Notes: generated by a model from the sequence alone, not told the origin. Positions 1 through 9,899 are shown, counted from the stretch's first letter. The stretch: DNA of 40,113 nucleotides from Treponema sp. (GCA_031288975.1 JAITQK010000076.1:1-40113), one strand, 5' to 3'. Program-made: numbers and translations.

Positions 1-891
1 ACGGGAACGGGGAAGACCCTTCTCGCCAAGACCCTGGCACGGAAGTTGAAGGTGCCCTTTGCCATTGTGGATGCCACGACCCTCACCGAAGCGGGGTATG
101 TGGGGGAGGATGTGGAAAATATCCTCCTCAAACTCATCCAGAGCGCAGGGAACAATATCCCCGCAGCAGAACGGGGCATTGTCTACATCGACGAAATCGA
201 TAAGATCGCCCGAAAGGGGGAGAATGTGTCCATCACCCGGGATGTATCGGGCGAAGGGGTGCAGCAGGCCCTCCTCAAGATCATCGAGGGAAGCATTGCG
301 TCGGTGCCTCCCCAGGGTGGACGGAAACATCCGAACCAGGAGATGATCCGTATCAATACCACGGATATCCTCTTCATCTGTGGCGGGGCCTTTGTGGGAC
401 TTGAAAAATTCATCGAACACCGGGTGGTACAGCACCCCATGGGCTTTGGCGCCGATATACGGGATACCCGGGAAAAGGACCTCAAGGAACTGTATGAGGC
501 CCTCCATCCTGATGACCTTATCCACTTTGGCATGATCCCTGAATTCATCGGAAGGCTTCCCATCACGGTGAACCTTGAGGAACTGAAACGGGATGACCTG
601 AAACGGATCATCACTGAACCCCGGAACGCCATTATTAAGCAGTATCAGGCATCCCTGGCCATTGATGATGTTAAGCTGGAATTCACCGAAGGGGCCATTA
701 ATGCCATTGCGGACACGGCGATCAAGCAGAAGACCGGCGCCCGGGGACTGCGGGCCATTGTTGAAAAACTCATGACCGACATCATGTTTGAAATTCCTTC
801 TATGAAGGGCATGAAAGAGGTGATCATCACCAAGGAAGTGGTAGAGAAATTCGAAGCTCCTGAAATTCATTCGTTCCAGAAAAGCGCATGA
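1..891 (+). CDS. clpX: ATP-dependent Clp protease ATP-binding subunit ClpX (5' end missing)
   Basis: AAA+ unfoldase that recognises substrates and feeds them into the ClpP peptidase in the cytoplasm. The window opens inside the Walker A loop (TGTGKT), so the N-terminal zinc-binding domain and the first part of the AAA+ domain lie outside; 296 codons remain. Visible: the GYVGEDVE pore-region segment, Walker B ([11 protein letters not shown]), the [18 protein letters not shown] block typical of ClpX, the GFGAD loop, EFIGRLP, and the sensor-2 segment KTGARGLR. The stop overlaps the lon start by 4 bases (ATGA at 888-891), so the two are translationally coupled; clpP-clpX-lon is a common order and clpP is expected to the left. 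Identification is secure. Confidence 0.97.
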   Translation, partial: TGTGKTLLAKTLARKLKVPFAIVDATTLTEAGYVGEDVENILLKLIQSAGNNIPAAERGIVYIDEIDKIARKGENVSITRDVSGEGVQQALLKIIEGSIASVPPQGGRKHPNQEMIRINTTDILFICGGAFVGLEKFIEHRVVQHPMGFGADIRDTREKDLKELYEALHPDDLIHFGMIPEFIGRLPITVNLEELKRDDLKRIITEPRNAIIKQYQASLAIDDVKLEFTEGAINAIADTAIKQKTGARGLRAIVEKLMTDIMFEIPSMKGMKEVIITKEVVEKFEAPEIHSFQKSA

Positions 892-3380
892 ATTTCCTTT
901 CTTCCTTGAAAGGAATACCCTTGAAAAGGAAACCCGAAGTGGAGGAATTTCCCCTGCTTCCCCTTCGGGAATTGGTGCTCTTTCCCCAGACCGTGGTACC
1001 GGTGTTTATCACCTATAAAATGGGCATCATCGCCGTTGATGAGGCCCTGAAACGGGATATGCGTCTCTTTGCAGCGTGTTTTAAAACCCAGGAGCGAGGC
1101 GAGACCTATGCCGCAGGCACGGTGGTCAGGATTGTTCAGCATTTACGGCTCCCGGACAGTACCTTCCGGGTGGTACTCCAGGGAGAATACCGGGGACTTA
1201 TTGTGTCTTCGGTACGCAACACCGCTGTTGCCGTGGTCCGGGTCGAACCTATCAAGGCGGTTTCAGAGGAGCCGGCGAGTCCTGAAGTTATTGCCCTGAT
1301 ACGGGCGGTCCAAAAATCCTTTATCCAATACGCGGAACTCTCCAAAAAGGTAAACAACGATACCATCACGGCAGTGGAAAAAACCGAAAGTGTCGAACGC
1401 ATCGCGAATCTCATCTGTAATGCCCTGGTTATTAAGGCGGATCGAAAAGTATCCCTCCTCAGCATTCGGGATCCCGGTGAACGGCTTGATACCCTCCTTG
1501 AAACCCTGGAACTGGAAAATGAAATCTTCGGTATTCAGAAGAACATCAGCGGCAAGGTCAAGACCCGCATGGAAAAGAACCAGCGGGAATACATCCTCCA
1601 TGAACAGCTCAAAGAGATACACAAGGAACTGGGGAAGAATGAGGAGGAGGATGAATTCGCCGAACTTGAGCGTTCTATCGAAGAAAAGCACCCTGGTGAA
1701 GAGGTGCTCCTCAAGGCTCAGAAGGAGATTACCCGTTTACGGAAACTCCAGCCCCTGTCCCCTGAAGCAGGGGTCCTCCGGGGCTACCTGGAATGGATCG
1801 CGGACCTGCCCTGGAGTGAATACAGCGCCGATGTGGGGGACCTGGGGAAAGCGGAACAGATACTCGATGAAGATCATTTTGATATGCGGAAGGCAAAAGA
1901 ACGGATATTGGAATTTATCGCGGTTCGTCAACTGGTCTCCCTGGAAAACACCCAATCAGGTATCAAAGGCCCCATACTCTGTTTTGTGGGGCCTCCGGGC
2001 ACGGGGAAAACGAGCCTGGGTAAGTCCGTGGCGCGGGCCTTGGGCCGACGTTTTGTGCGGATATCCCTGGGGGGAGTGCGGGACGAGGCGGAGATCCGGG
2101 GACACCGGAAAACCTATGTAGGGGCCTTGCCAGGGAAGATCATTCAGTCTATATGCAAGGCGGGGACCATAAACCCGGTATTTCTGCTGGATGAAATCGA
2201 TAAACTTTCCAGTGATTTCCGAGGTGATCCCGCGTCGGCTCTGCTTGAGGTACTTGACCCGGAGCAAAATTCGAATTTTACGGATCACTACATGGAAGTG
2301 GCCTATGACCTTTCCAAGGTGCTCTTCATCACCACTGCCAATTCTCTGCATAACCTGCCCTATCCCTTGTTGGACCGTATGGAAATAATCGAGATCCCCG
2401 GTTATGGTGAGAATGAAAAGCTGGCTATAGCCCAGCAGTTTCTCGTGCCCAAAGAACTGAGGGAGAACGGGCTTGGAGCGGCGACCATCACCTTTACCGA
2501 TGAGGCTATCCGGGAAATCATCCGCTACTGGACCATGGAATCAGGGGTACGGGGACTTGAGCGGGAGATTGCCCGTTGTGTCCGGCGTATTGCCCGGGAC
2601 GCGGTGAAGGATGAATATGGAAAGGATCCGGAAAAGCCCATCATCTCCTTCCATAAGGCCGTTGATCGGGAGGATTTGGAAAAGCTCCTGGGCAGGCGGA
2701 AATACAAGAACGATGTGGTCTTCAAGGAAGCGCGGATCGGGGTTTCCTATGGGCTTGCCTGGACTGAAACCGGGGGCACCATACTGCCGGTGGAAACCAG
2801 CCGCTTTGAAGGGAACGGGGAACTTATCATCACTGGCAACATCGGGGATGTGATGAAGGAAAGCGCCCGGATTGCCCTCTCGTACCTGCGGAGCATCCAG
2901 GATCGCTATGAATTTCTCGTGGAGGATCTGGGGAAAACCGATTTTCACGTCCATGTTCCCGAGGGGGCCATCCCCAAGGACGGCCCTTCCGCGGGTATCA
3001 CCCTGGCGGCTTCCCTCCTCTCCACCCTCTGTGAAGCGCCTCCCAAGGCGGGTATTGCCATGACCGGGGAACTCACCCTTACCGGCAGGATCCTTCCCAT
3101 TGGGGGACTCAAGGAAAAGCTCCTGGCCGCCATACGAAACGGCATGGAACAGGTCCTGCTCCCGGAGGACAACCGGGATGATTGGGCCGAGCTGGATGGG
3201 GATGTCAAGTCCTCCATTGCAATAGAGTTTGTGGAAAAGGCCGAGGACGCCTTTACCATACTGTTTGATGAAGGTATTCGTAAACTTGCCGGATCAACCA
3301 AGACCGCCATCAGGCCGGTGAGCCTGCGGCATCGAAAAAAACACGGATACGAAGGGTCCTTACATTATAAGGGGCATTGA
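888..3380 (+). CDS. lon: ATP-dependent endopeptidase La (Lon)
   Basis: Cytoplasmic AAA+ serine protease that degrades damaged and regulatory proteins. The 830-residue length is normal for bacterial LonA. Order: N-terminal LON substrate-binding domain (about residues 20-220, beginning [13 protein letters not shown]), a helical linker, AAA+ module with Walker [10 protein letters not shown] near residue 368 and Walker [10 protein letters not shown] near 433, then the protease domain with catalytic Ser701 in KDGPSAG and Lys744 in GGLKEK. The ATG overlaps the clpX stop, and no separate ribosome-binding site is needed. The C-terminal tail after about residue 800 is basic (RHRKKH). No terminator is visible after it; a new promoter for rpmH follows. 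Confidence 0.98.
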   Translation: MNFLSSLKGIPLKRKPEVEEFPLLPLRELVLFPQTVVPVFITYKMGIIAVDEALKRDMRLFAACFKTQERGETYAAGTVVRIVQHLRLPDSTFRVVLQGEYRGLIVSSVRNTAVAVVRVEPIKAVSEEPASPEVIALIRAVQKSFIQYAELSKKVNNDTITAVEKTESVERIANLICNALVIKADRKVSLLSIRDPGERLDTLLETLELENEIFGIQKNISGKVKTRMEKNQREYILHEQLKEIHKELGKNEEEDEFAELERSIEEKHPGEEVLLKAQKEITRLRKLQPLSPEAGVLRGYLEWIADLPWSEYSADVGDLGKAEQILDEDHFDMRKAKERILEFIAVRQLVSLENTQSGIKGPILCFVGPPGTGKTSLGKSVARALGRRFVRISLGGVRDEAEIRGHRKTYVGALPGKIIQSICKAGTINPVFLLDEIDKLSSDFRGDPASALLEVLDPEQNSNFTDHYMEVAYDLSKVLFITTANSLHNLPYPLLDRMEIIEIPGYGENEKLAIAQQFLVPKELRENGLGAATITFTDEAIREIIRYWTMESGVRGLEREIARCVRRIARDAVKDEYGKDPEKPIISFHKAVDREDLEKLLGRRKYKNDVVFKEARIGVSYGLAWTETGGTILPVETSRFEGNGELIITGNIGDVMKESARIALSYLRSIQDRYEFLVEDLGKTDFHVHVPEGAIPKDGPSAGITLAASLLSTLCEAPPKAGIAMTGELTLTGRILPIGGLKEKLLAAIRNGMEQVLLPEDNRDDWAELDGDVKSSIAIEFVEKAEDAFTILFDEGIRKLAGSTKTAIRPVSLRHRKKHGYEGSLHYKGH

Positions 3381-3417
3381 CCAGGGTTTGAGCTGGATGT
3401 GTACCGTTATGGAGCAC

Positions 3418-3446
3418 TTGACCGCCAGTATTGATTTCTTTATACT
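3418..3446 (+). promoter_or_regulatory. Sigma-70-type promoter for rpmH operon
   Basis: TTGACC (3418-3423), 17-nt spacer, TATACT (3441-3446). Start of transcription would be near 3453, about 24 nt ahead of the rpmH ATG with its AAGGAG site at 3464-3469. It separates the clpX-lon operon from the rpmH-jag operon. Confidence 0.7.
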
Positions 3447-3476
3447 ACTTTTAAAATACAGCAAGGAGATGTTCTT

Positions 3477-3632
3477 ATGAAACGGACGTATCAACCCAGT
3501 AAAGTAAAGCGTAATCGAAAATTCGGGTTCCGTGCCCGGATGCAGACCCGTGGGGGGCGGCTTGTGTTAAAGCGCCGCCGGGCAAAGGGGCGGATTAAAC
3601 TCAGCGCTTCTGACGAAAAGAAGCCCTATTAG
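3477..3632 (+). CDS. rpmH: 50S ribosomal protein L34
   Basis: Structural protein of the large ribosomal subunit. A 51-residue, very basic protein with the classic L34 opening MKRTYQPSK and the pattern [16 protein letters not shown] followed by an Arg/Lys-rich stretch; the C-terminal SASDEKKPY tail is slightly longer than in the 44-46 residue enterobacterial form. A good AAGGAG site lies 7 nt upstream. First gene of the conserved rpmH-rnpA-yidD-yidC-jag cluster, usually near the replication origin, but no dnaA or DnaA-box cluster is seen here. Confidence 0.97.
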   Translation: MKRTYQPSKVKRNRKFGFRARMQTRGGRLVLKRRRAKGRIKLSASDEKKPY

Positions 3633-3636
3633 GACG

Positions 3637-3996
3637 GTGTCTTTCCGGTTCAGGCGGGGGGAACGGTTAAAGAGCAGAGATGAGATACGGGAAGTATTTA
3701 AGCGGGGAAAAAGTGTTACCTGTTTCGGTGCGAAGTTGTTTATGGTGCAGAATAGATTGCCTTATAACCGGATTGCTTTTACCTTTGCACGGCATTTTGG
3801 AAACGCAGTGGAACGGAACCGTGCGCGACGGCTTGGCCGGGAAGCATACCGGCATATACGGCATGCCCTGAAGCCGGGTTATGATGTGGTTTTGTTGGTG
3901 TATCCGGCAAAGGGTGCTGCTCAGAAAGATGTTTTTGCGGTTCGGATGGAACAGTTGAAGATTTTGTTTTCTAAAGCCGGTTTGCATGGAAACTAA
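3637..3996 (+). CDS. rnpA: Ribonuclease P protein component
   Basis: Protein subunit of RNase P, which binds the RNA subunit and helps 5' maturation of tRNA. The 119-residue size is typical. The N-terminus FRFRRGERLKSRDEIREVFKRGK and the RNR signature (GNAVERNRARRLGREAYR, about residues 54-72) are diagnostic. Translation probably starts at GTG 3637, four bases after the rpmH stop; the site upstream is weak, suggesting coupling to rpmH. It is followed after 3 nt by yidD. Confidence 0.96.
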   Translation: MSFRFRRGERLKSRDEIREVFKRGKSVTCFGAKLFMVQNRLPYNRIAFTFARHFGNAVERNRARRLGREAYRHIRHALKPGYDVVLLVYPAKGAAQKDVFAVRMEQLKILFSKAGLHGN

Positions 3997-3999
3997 CGC

Positions 4000-4218
4000 A
4001 TGGTATTGTTGCGGAATGTAGTTCTTTTTTTGATTCGTTGTTATCAGAATGCCGTTTCGCCCCATTTTCCCGTATGTTGCAGGTATGTTCCGAGCTGTTC
4101 CGCTTATGCGTATGAAGCAGTACAGCGATATGGCATATTCCGGGGCCTTGTTTTGGCCGTCAAACGTATCCTGCGTTGTCATCCCTTTCATCCGGGTGGC
4201 TACGATCCGGTACCTTAA
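4000..4218 (+). CDS. yidD: Membrane protein insertion efficiency factor YidD
   Basis: Small membrane-associated protein thought to assist YidC-dependent insertion. 72 residues, with an N-terminal hydrophobic/amphipathic helix ([14 protein letters not shown]), the signature [19 protein letters not shown] with three conserved cysteines, and the closing [12 protein letters not shown], all standard for the family. The start ATG is 3 nt after the rnpA stop and lacks a strong ribosome-binding site, implying coupling. Position between rnpA and yidC is the usual one. Confidence 0.95.
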   Translation: MVLLRNVVLFLIRCYQNAVSPHFPVCCRYVPSCSAYAYEAVQRYGIFRGLVLAVKRILRCHPFHPGGYDPVP

Positions 4219-4248
4219 TTAAGGGGGCACTGTGCTCCGAGGAGTCGC

Positions 4249-6108
4249 ATGGAAAAGCGAACATTACTGGCCGTTGTACTTTCGGTCGTTGTTATATCAG
4301 GATATTATATCATTCAGGGTATCTTTTTCCCTCCTCGGGAGCCTGCCCGGGGGGTCTCGTCGGGAGAACAGTCGCTTGTAAGCGAAACCGCTACGACCAT
4401 AGCTGATACCGGATCGCCTTTTGCCGAGATTTTACCGGAGAGCGGGGAGGCTTTGGAGGTGGAGGAACCGGCGCTTGATGCCCCGCCTGTTGCCGAGGAG
4501 CGAGTGAGCATAGACACCGCCCTGATGAAGGTGATCCTGTCCAATGCCGGGGGAGACGTGGTTTCCTATAAGTTAAAGGAACACAATGACCGGGATGATT
4601 TTGTTGAGATGGTGCTTCCCGGTAATAAGGAGTCCCATGCCTTTACCGTGGCTTTTGGCAATATCAGTACCCAACCGCTCAGTTCTTACTTTACGGTAAA
4701 ACGCCTCTCCGAATATTCGGTCGAATTTTACCGGGATTTCGTGATTCCCGGGACAGGTACGAAGACCATTGCCGGAAACGACGTTCCGAATGGCACTGCC
4801 GGAGCGGCTGACAGCGGCTCCCGGTTCCGTTTAACCAAACGGTATGATTTTAAGCCCGATGAATATATGTTTGAGTTGACCATCACTCTGGATGGCGCCC
4901 ATTCGGTATCATCCTTTAATTTCTCCGGCGTCGCGTATACCCTGGCTTTTGGCCCCCAGATTGGGCCTAAGTTTGAAAAGCTAGACCAGCGCTATGAGTA
5001 CCGGCATTATTATACCTATGCTAATGGCAAACAGAAACAGGAAAAGGTAAACGCCAACAATCCCGCGATCATTGCTAACCGGCCCACCTGGGCAGCCATT
5101 GCGGGGAAATACTTCACCTTTATCGCCCTTCCCTATATCAATCAATACGAGCTGGTTTTTTCCGTTCAGCCTGAGCCGGGCATTCCCGATGCTTCCCGGC
5201 TGTATATTATCCGTCCCAGCTCGAATACCTCCCGGTTTGAGGATACCTACCGCTTTTACCTGGGCCCTAAAAACCAGGAATCCCTGATGATTTATAATAA
5301 CGGTAACAATAGCTACAACATCCGGGATATGGAACTCATCAAGGTGGCCAATACCAGCGGGTTCCTGGGTCCCCTGGAAACGGGCCTCAAATGGCTGTTG
5401 ATGATGTTCTACCGGATCATTCCGAATTACGGGGTGGCCATTATCCTCCTTACCCTGCTGGTGAAGCTGATACTTTTCCCCCTGACCAAGAAGGGATCCG
5501 AATCGACCTTGCGTATGCAGAGCCTGTCCCCCAAGATCAAGGAGATCCAGGAAAAATACAAAGATAACCCCACCCAGATGAACACCAAAATGGCGGAATT
5601 GTATAAACAAGAGGGGTATAATCCTCTGGCAGGGTGCCTTCCCATGATCCTGCAGATACCGATCTTCTTTGCAATGTACAACCTCTTCAACAACCACTTT
5701 GACCTGCGGGGGGCCATGTTCATTCCGATGTGGATTCCCGACCTTTCCCTTCCAGAATCGGTGTGGAGCTTTGCGCCCTTCCGCATACCCCTCCTGGGGT
5801 GGAGCGATATCCGGCTCCTGCCCTTCCTTTATGTCGGTTCCCAACTGCTCTTTGGAAAAGTAACCCAGACCCCGGATCAGCAGGGCAATGCCCAGATGAA
5901 GATGATGCTCTATGCCATGCCTATCATCTTTTTCTTCATGCTCTATGATGTGCCTTCAGGCTTGCTCGTGTACTGGATCCTGTCCAACCTGTTATCCATG
6001 GTTCAGCAGTTGGCTATTAACAAATATTTGGCCCGAAGGCGAGCAGTCATGGCTGCTTCAAATCCTGAGCCGGTGATTGCACCGAAAAAGAAAAAGAAGC
6101 GGCATTAG
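4249..6108 (+). CDS. yidC: Membrane protein insertase YidC
   Basis: Inner-membrane insertase/chaperone working alone or with Sec. 619 residues, the long Gram-negative type: an N-terminal membrane helix (about residues 7-26), an acidic Pro/Glu-rich linker (about 30-85), a large periplasmic beta-domain (about 85-370) and the conserved 60-kDa inner-membrane-protein core (about 378-600) with several membrane helices and the cytoplasmic loop SPKIKEIQEKYKDN. The C-terminus ends in a lysine run (KKKKKRH), as expected for ribosome contact. Start ATG 4249 is preceded by GAGGAG. A short spacer separates it from yidD. Confidence 0.97.
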   Translation: MEKRTLLAVVLSVVVISGYYIIQGIFFPPREPARGVSSGEQSLVSETATTIADTGSPFAEILPESGEALEVEEPALDAPPVAEERVSIDTALMKVILSNAGGDVVSYKLKEHNDRDDFVEMVLPGNKESHAFTVAFGNISTQPLSSYFTVKRLSEYSVEFYRDFVIPGTGTKTIAGNDVPNGTAGAADSGSRFRLTKRYDFKPDEYMFELTITLDGAHSVSSFNFSGVAYTLAFGPQIGPKFEKLDQRYEYRHYYTYANGKQKQEKVNANNPAIIANRPTWAAIAGKYFTFIALPYINQYELVFSVQPEPGIPDASRLYIIRPSSNTSRFEDTYRFYLGPKNQESLMIYNNGNNSYNIRDMELIKVANTSGFLGPLETGLKWLLMMFYRIIPNYGVAIILLTLLVKLILFPLTKKGSESTLRMQSLSPKIKEIQEKYKDNPTQMNTKMAELYKQEGYNPLAGCLPMILQIPIFFAMYNLFNNHFDLRGAMFIPMWIPDLSLPESVWSFAPFRIPLLGWSDIRLLPFLYVGSQLLFGKVTQTPDQQGNAQMKMMLYAMPIIFFFMLYDVPSGLLVYWILSNLLSMVQQLAINKYLARRRAVMAASNPEPVIAPKKKKKRH

Positions 6109-6139
6109 TTAAGCAATTTCTTTCACGAGGAGTGATAGT

Positions 6140-6874
6140 ATGGTATATGAATTTGAAGGTCGTACCGAAAAAGAGGCAATTGATAGGGCGGCAGAAGCCC
6201 TGGGTCTCGAAAAGGACGCCTTTGATGTGGAAATTTTTGAGACTCAGCGGGGAGGCTTGTTCAGGAAAGGGCATGTGAAGATCAAGGTTCACACAGATGA
6301 TCCTGCCCCGGCGGCTACGTCCGCTCCCTCACCCCGGACTGCCGGAGATGTTGAGGCCGGTCCCCCTCCAGAAAGGCCTGCGCTTAAGATGGCGTTTGAC
6401 AACCCTGATGCTCAACATGATTTTGAGCGGAAGATGATCGAATTTGTGGAAGGGATCATCGAACGCATGGGATACGGAGGAACGGTGGTGGTTCTTTTCC
6501 GGGAAGGACGCAAGATCGGGTTCAAGATTGATTCAGAATCTTCTTCTATTCTGATTGGGAAAAAAGGGAAAAACCTGGATGCCCTGCAACTCCTGGCAAA
6601 CATCTATGCCGGAAGATTGGGCCGGGAAGATATACGGATCATTCTGGACAGCGAGAATTACCGGATCCGCCGGGAGGAATCCCTGGTTCGCCTGGCCTAT
6701 ACCGTGGCCGACCGGGTGCGGGAAAACCGGGGCTCCATACTGCTGGAACCGATGAATCCCTTTGATCGTCGCCTCATCCACACTACCCTGAATGATATTG
6801 CCGATGTGGAAACAAAGAGTGAGGGAGAGGGCCTTTACAAACAGGTCCGGGTCTATTATCGGGGTAGCAGGTAG
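6140..6874 (+). CDS. jag: RNA-binding protein Jag/KhpB (Jag-N, KH, R3H)
   Basis: Cytoplasmic RNA-binding protein (Jag/EloR/KhpB) that accompanies yidC in many bacteria and has been linked to cell-envelope control. 244 residues. Jag-N domain at about 1-52 (YEFEGRTEKEAIDRAAEALG, ending in GGLFRKGHVKIKV); a low-complexity Pro/Ala linker (about 55-80); a KH-like domain with the GKKGKNLDALQLL loop (about 135-160); an R3H domain (about 175-240) with the defining Arg-x3-His in RRLIH. Strong GAGGAG-type site before ATG 6140. Same operon as yidC (31-nt gap). Confidence 0.94.
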   Translation: MVYEFEGRTEKEAIDRAAEALGLEKDAFDVEIFETQRGGLFRKGHVKIKVHTDDPAPAATSAPSPRTAGDVEAGPPPERPALKMAFDNPDAQHDFERKMIEFVEGIIERMGYGGTVVVLFREGRKIGFKIDSESSSILIGKKGKNLDALQLLANIYAGRLGREDIRIILDSENYRIRREESLVRLAYTVADRVRENRGSILLEPMNPFDRRLIHTTLNDIADVETKSEGEGLYKQVRVYYRGSR

Positions 6875-6896
6875 GGACCCCTTAGGGGTGCATGGT

Positions 6897-7748
6897 ATGA
6901 AACTGGTGAGCAGGGGGCATTGTGTGAAGCGCCTTTTTTTTCCCCTCCGTGCTCTAGGGTTGAGGCGCTTCTGGTATGGCTGGCTGTTTTTAATGGCCGC
7001 CATACCGGGGTTTTCTGTGTCCCTTGAAGAATTGATTGGGCCGGAACTCAAGGTGGCGCTCATCGGCCAGGGAACCCTGAGAGAGCTACAGTTTAAGGCT
7101 TCCCAGCCCCTTTTAATCCCCCGGCAAGGAGCGATTCAGGCCCTGGTTGATGCTGCCCTGCAGGATTTGGATGCCGTCATCCTTGTGGAAAGTCTTTCCC
7201 TGTATAAAAAGCCCGCTGCTTCGGCCTCTCCCCGCTGGAGTGAAACCGAAAGAACGGCGCTTTTTAATAGCGCCCTGGCCCTGAGTACCCTTGCGGGGAT
7301 TCAGTACTATTCTTCCAGCCGTAAAACCATGCGGACCTTCTATGAAACCTCCACGGTGATTGATGGACCTGATACCAAACGACCCCAGGTGGATCCTATT
7401 TATCCCCGGCCGCCGGCGGAATTGGTGCTGTATGCCCGTCAAAAGGACCTCACCTTTGGGGATACTATCTATCAATATGAGTACCATGCCCTATCTGATG
7501 CGTTGATTTTTGTCCAGCAGAACCTCACCGCCATGACCATTGGGATAATCCCCGCCATAGGCAAGCACAAGCTCCGGTCGGTCATTGCCGTATTCGACGC
7601 AGAGGACCAGCTCCTGATTTACGTGGCATCCCTGGCGCAAGCCGCTTCCATCCCTGGAATGAAAGAGCGGATCGGGAAATCCTTCTCCACCAGGACCGAT
7701 GCCATATTGAAGTGGTTTGCAGGTCAGGCTGATAAGGCACTGCAATAG
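6897..7748 (+). CDS. Exported protein of unknown function
   Basis: I do not recognise the family. From ATG 6897 (preceded by AGGGGT) the product is 283 residues; the frame is open further upstream to 6792 but that part overlaps jag and lacks a ribosome-binding site. The N-terminus has a long basic region (KRLFFPLRALGLRRFW) followed by a hydrophobic stretch (YGWLFLMAAIPGFSVS), consistent with a signal peptide or anchor. The body is a mixed alpha/beta protein without cysteine motifs. Being 22 nt after jag it is probably the last gene of the rpmH operon. A periplasmic role is inferred only from the signal-like N-terminus. Confidence 0.75.
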   Translation: MKLVSRGHCVKRLFFPLRALGLRRFWYGWLFLMAAIPGFSVSLEELIGPELKVALIGQGTLRELQFKASQPLLIPRQGAIQALVDAALQDLDAVILVESLSLYKKPAASASPRWSETERTALFNSALALSTLAGIQYYSSSRKTMRTFYETSTVIDGPDTKRPQVDPIYPRPPAELVLYARQKDLTFGDTIYQYEYHALSDALIFVQQNLTAMTIGIIPAIGKHKLRSVIAVFDAEDQLLIYVASLAQAASIPGMKERIGKSFSTRTDAILKWFAGQADKALQ

Positions 7749-7773
7749 GAGCCTAGAAAGGACCAGAAACTTA

Positions 7774-7803
7774 TTGATAAAAAAATATTAATTGATATAT
7801 AAT
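7774..7803 (+). promoter_or_regulatory. Sigma-70-type promoter for the NlpC/P60 gene
   Basis: TTGATA (7774-7779), 18-nt AT-rich spacer, TATAAT (7798-7803). Transcription would start near 7810, giving a leader of about 45 nt with a strong AGGAGG site just before ATG 7856. Confidence 0.65.
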
Positions 7804-7855
7804 AATTGCAGACATTCGGGGCATACTAACGAAGTACCACAAACAGGAGGTTTTT

Positions 7856-8401
7856 ATGAACAAACACTTACAAAGGGGAATACTCAACATGGCGCTGGTA
7901 TTCGCCATGACCTGCATCAATTGCGCGACTGTATTACGGGCGCAGGATGCTTCCCGTGAAACCGTGTCTTCCGAACCAACGCCGGAGGAGCTTGCCTTGC
8001 GTCAGAGCGTTATTGACGCAGGTCAGCAATATCTGGGCGCGAAGTATGCCTATGGCAAACAATCGCCTGTGACCATGGAGTTTGATTGCGCCGGCTTTCT
8101 CTCCTATGCGTTTCTGAAAGGTGCGTCCATCAAACTGCCCCGTTCATCAAAAGACATTGCCTTAGTTGGTACGGAAGTTCCCCCTGATCAGTTGCGCGTG
8201 GGCGATGTTGTCTACTTTGATACAGACGATAGGGACGGGAAGAAAGCGGTAACTCATGTCGCGATCTATGTGGAGCCGAACAAACTGCTTCATGCTGTTT
8301 CACGGCCATCGGCAAAGGCAGGCGTCCAGTTCACCGCCTTTAAAGAAGACCGGTACTGGTATTCGCGGGTGCTGGGCTATCGTAACCTGATAAACAAGTA
8401 A
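7856..8401 (+). CDS. NlpC/P60-family cell-wall peptidase
   Basis: Predicted exported cysteine peptidase (C40) cleaving peptidoglycan stem peptides. 181 residues. Residues 1-30 form a signal peptide (hydrophobic MALVFAMTCINCATVL, likely cut after LRA); a short Ser/Glu/Pro-rich linker follows; the NlpC/P60 domain spans about 48-178. Catalytic Cys78 is in the FDCAGFLSYAF motif, His134 in THVAIYV, and His146 (LLHAVS) can complete the triad. The motif RVGDVVYFDT is typical. It has its own promoter and a strong ribosome-binding site, and no operon partner. The substrate bond is not deducible. Confidence 0.9.
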   Translation: MNKHLQRGILNMALVFAMTCINCATVLRAQDASRETVSSEPTPEELALRQSVIDAGQQYLGAKYAYGKQSPVTMEFDCAGFLSYAFLKGASIKLPRSSKDIALVGTEVPPDQLRVGDVVYFDTDDRDGKKAVTHVAIYVEPNKLLHAVSRPSAKAGVQFTAFKEDRYWYSRVLGYRNLINK

Positions 8402-8450
8402 AACAAAACGGTGCCAGACACTTTTTCAAAATGCCGGTTATTTTTTGCCC

Positions 8451-8480
8451 TTGTCGTATACCAGAACCTCAGTGTAGTAT
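8451..8480 (+). promoter_or_regulatory. Possible promoter for the permease gene
   Basis: TTGTCG (8451-8456), 18-nt spacer, TAGTAT (8475-8480). A modest match; supported mainly by its position between the NlpC/P60 stop and the permease ribosome-binding site (AGGAG, 8494-8498). Confidence 0.35.
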
Positions 8481-8507
8481 ATGATGCATCGGTAGGAGAT
8501 TTTGACG

Positions 8508-9815
8508 ATGATTCATCATGAAAATATGGGACCCCGGGTACGGCCGCCGGTGGCTCATTGGATACCCTTGAGTATTCAGCATGTGTTTGCCATGTTTGGG
8601 GCAACGATTCTGGTGCCCTTGTTGACCGGGCTGAACCCAGCGACTGCTCTTTTTAGCGCCGGTACAGGAACCCTGATCTATATTATCATTACCGGTGCCA
8701 AGGTACCGGCGTTTCTGGGTTCTTCCTTCGCCTTTATTCCAGCCCTTATCGGCATATCTAGCGCTTACGGAATGCCCTATGCCCTGGGTGGAGCGGTCGC
8801 CGCAGGGCTTTTCTACTGCGTGGTAGGAGGCATTATCAAATTTACCGGAACCGGCTGGCTGGATAAGGTCCTTCCCCCGGTGGTCATCGGCTCGGTGATC
8901 GTGGTTATCGGCTTGAACCTTGCACCCACCGCCATGAATATGGCCATGAGAATCGGTGGTGGGGCGGACGGTGAATACAGTCTGGTTATGCTTTCCATTG
9001 CCGCTGTAACCTTGGGCGTAACCGTGGTGGCCAATATCTTTTTCAAGGGCTTTTTCAGCACCATCCCCATCCTTATCGGTTTGGTGGCGGGTTATGGTTT
9101 TACCTTGATCATGGGGATTTTTTTCCCTGCCTACAACCTTATCAACTTTCAGGGGGTACGGGATGCTCCCTGGTTCGGACTCCCGAGTTTTGCGGTTCCC
9201 CGCTTTAATATGGTTGCTGTGCTGACCTTTGTCATTGTTTCCCTGGCAACTATCTGTGAACACCTGGGGGATACCCTGGTCACCAGTAAGGTCGTGGGTC
9301 AGGACTTCTACAAAAACCCCGGGTTGCACCGTACCCTCGCCGGGGATGGTCTTGCCACTGCCTGGGCTGCTTTCTGGGGCGGCCCGCCGAATACCACGTA
9401 TGGTGAAAATATCGGCGTTATGGCCATCACCCATGTGTATTCGGTGTGGGTCATCGGCGGTGCGGCGCTCATTGCGGTGATCCTTTCATTTTTCAGAAAA
9501 TTCGGCGCCTTGATTCAGACTATCCCCACTCCGGTCATGGGGGGCATATCCATGCTACTCTTCGGCATCATCGCCTCAAGCGGCCTGCGGACCATTGTCG
9601 AAAGCGGGGTGGATTATAAGGATAAACGGAACCTGACCATATCGTCGGTTATCTTTGTCATTGGCATCGGAGGCGGGCGTCTTGCCTTTGCCATTACCAA
9701 GGATATTCACTTTGAACTTGCCGGGGTTGCCCTTGCTACAGTGGTGGGGATAGTGCTCAACCTCCTCTTCCCCGCAAGCCAGGAGACCATTAAGGAGAGC
9801 CACACCAGCCGGTAA
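8508..9815 (+). CDS. Uracil/xanthine permease, NCS2 family
   Basis: Inner-membrane nucleobase:cation symporter. 435 residues from ATG 8508, chosen over TTG 8502 because AGGAG (8494-8498) is correctly spaced only for the ATG. The protein is a run of hydrophobic segments, consistent with the 14-helix NCS2 fold. It carries the ICEHLGD segment and the GDGLATAWAAFWGGPPNTTYGENIGV region that match UraA, including the Glu and His residues that contact uracil in that protein, so uracil is the likeliest substrate, with xanthine/uric acid less likely. The start QHVFAMFGATILVPLLTGL is also typical of the family. Monocistronic. Confidence 0.9.
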   Translation: MIHHENMGPRVRPPVAHWIPLSIQHVFAMFGATILVPLLTGLNPATALFSAGTGTLIYIIITGAKVPAFLGSSFAFIPALIGISSAYGMPYALGGAVAAGLFYCVVGGIIKFTGTGWLDKVLPPVVIGSVIVVIGLNLAPTAMNMAMRIGGGADGEYSLVMLSIAAVTLGVTVVANIFFKGFFSTIPILIGLVAGYGFTLIMGIFFPAYNLINFQGVRDAPWFGLPSFAVPRFNMVAVLTFVIVSLATICEHLGDTLVTSKVVGQDFYKNPGLHRTLAGDGLATAWAAFWGGPPNTTYGENIGVMAITHVYSVWVIGGAALIAVILSFFRKFGALIQTIPTPVMGGISMLLFGIIASSGLRTIVESGVDYKDKRNLTISSVIFVIGIGGGRLAFAITKDIHFELAGVALATVVGIVLNLLFPASQETIKESHTSR

Positions 9816-9861
9816 TGCTCAGGTTTAAAAAAATGATACAGCTTTCCTGGTGTTTTTTCTC

Positions 9862-9889
9862 TTGACATAGGAATCGATTTTTATACTAT
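9862..9889 (+). promoter_or_regulatory. Sigma-70-type promoter immediately upstream of the aminotransferase
   Basis: TTGACA (9862-9867), 16-nt spacer, TACTAT (9884-9889). The expected start of transcription (about 9896) is only a few bases from ATG 9900, so the mRNA would be leaderless or nearly so. Confidence 0.6.
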
Positions 9890-9899
9890 AGTAAGGATT

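Noticed and set aside
3381-3476. An origin of replication next to rpmH
   Set aside because: rpmH often sits near oriC, but no DnaA-box cluster and no dnaA gene is present; the gap holds only a promoter.
4981-5844. A 287-codon open frame antisense to yidC, and other long antisense frames such as 8469-9434 and 10041-10970
   Set aside because: They mirror highly conserved genes on the other strand, have no ribosome-binding sites and no family resemblance.
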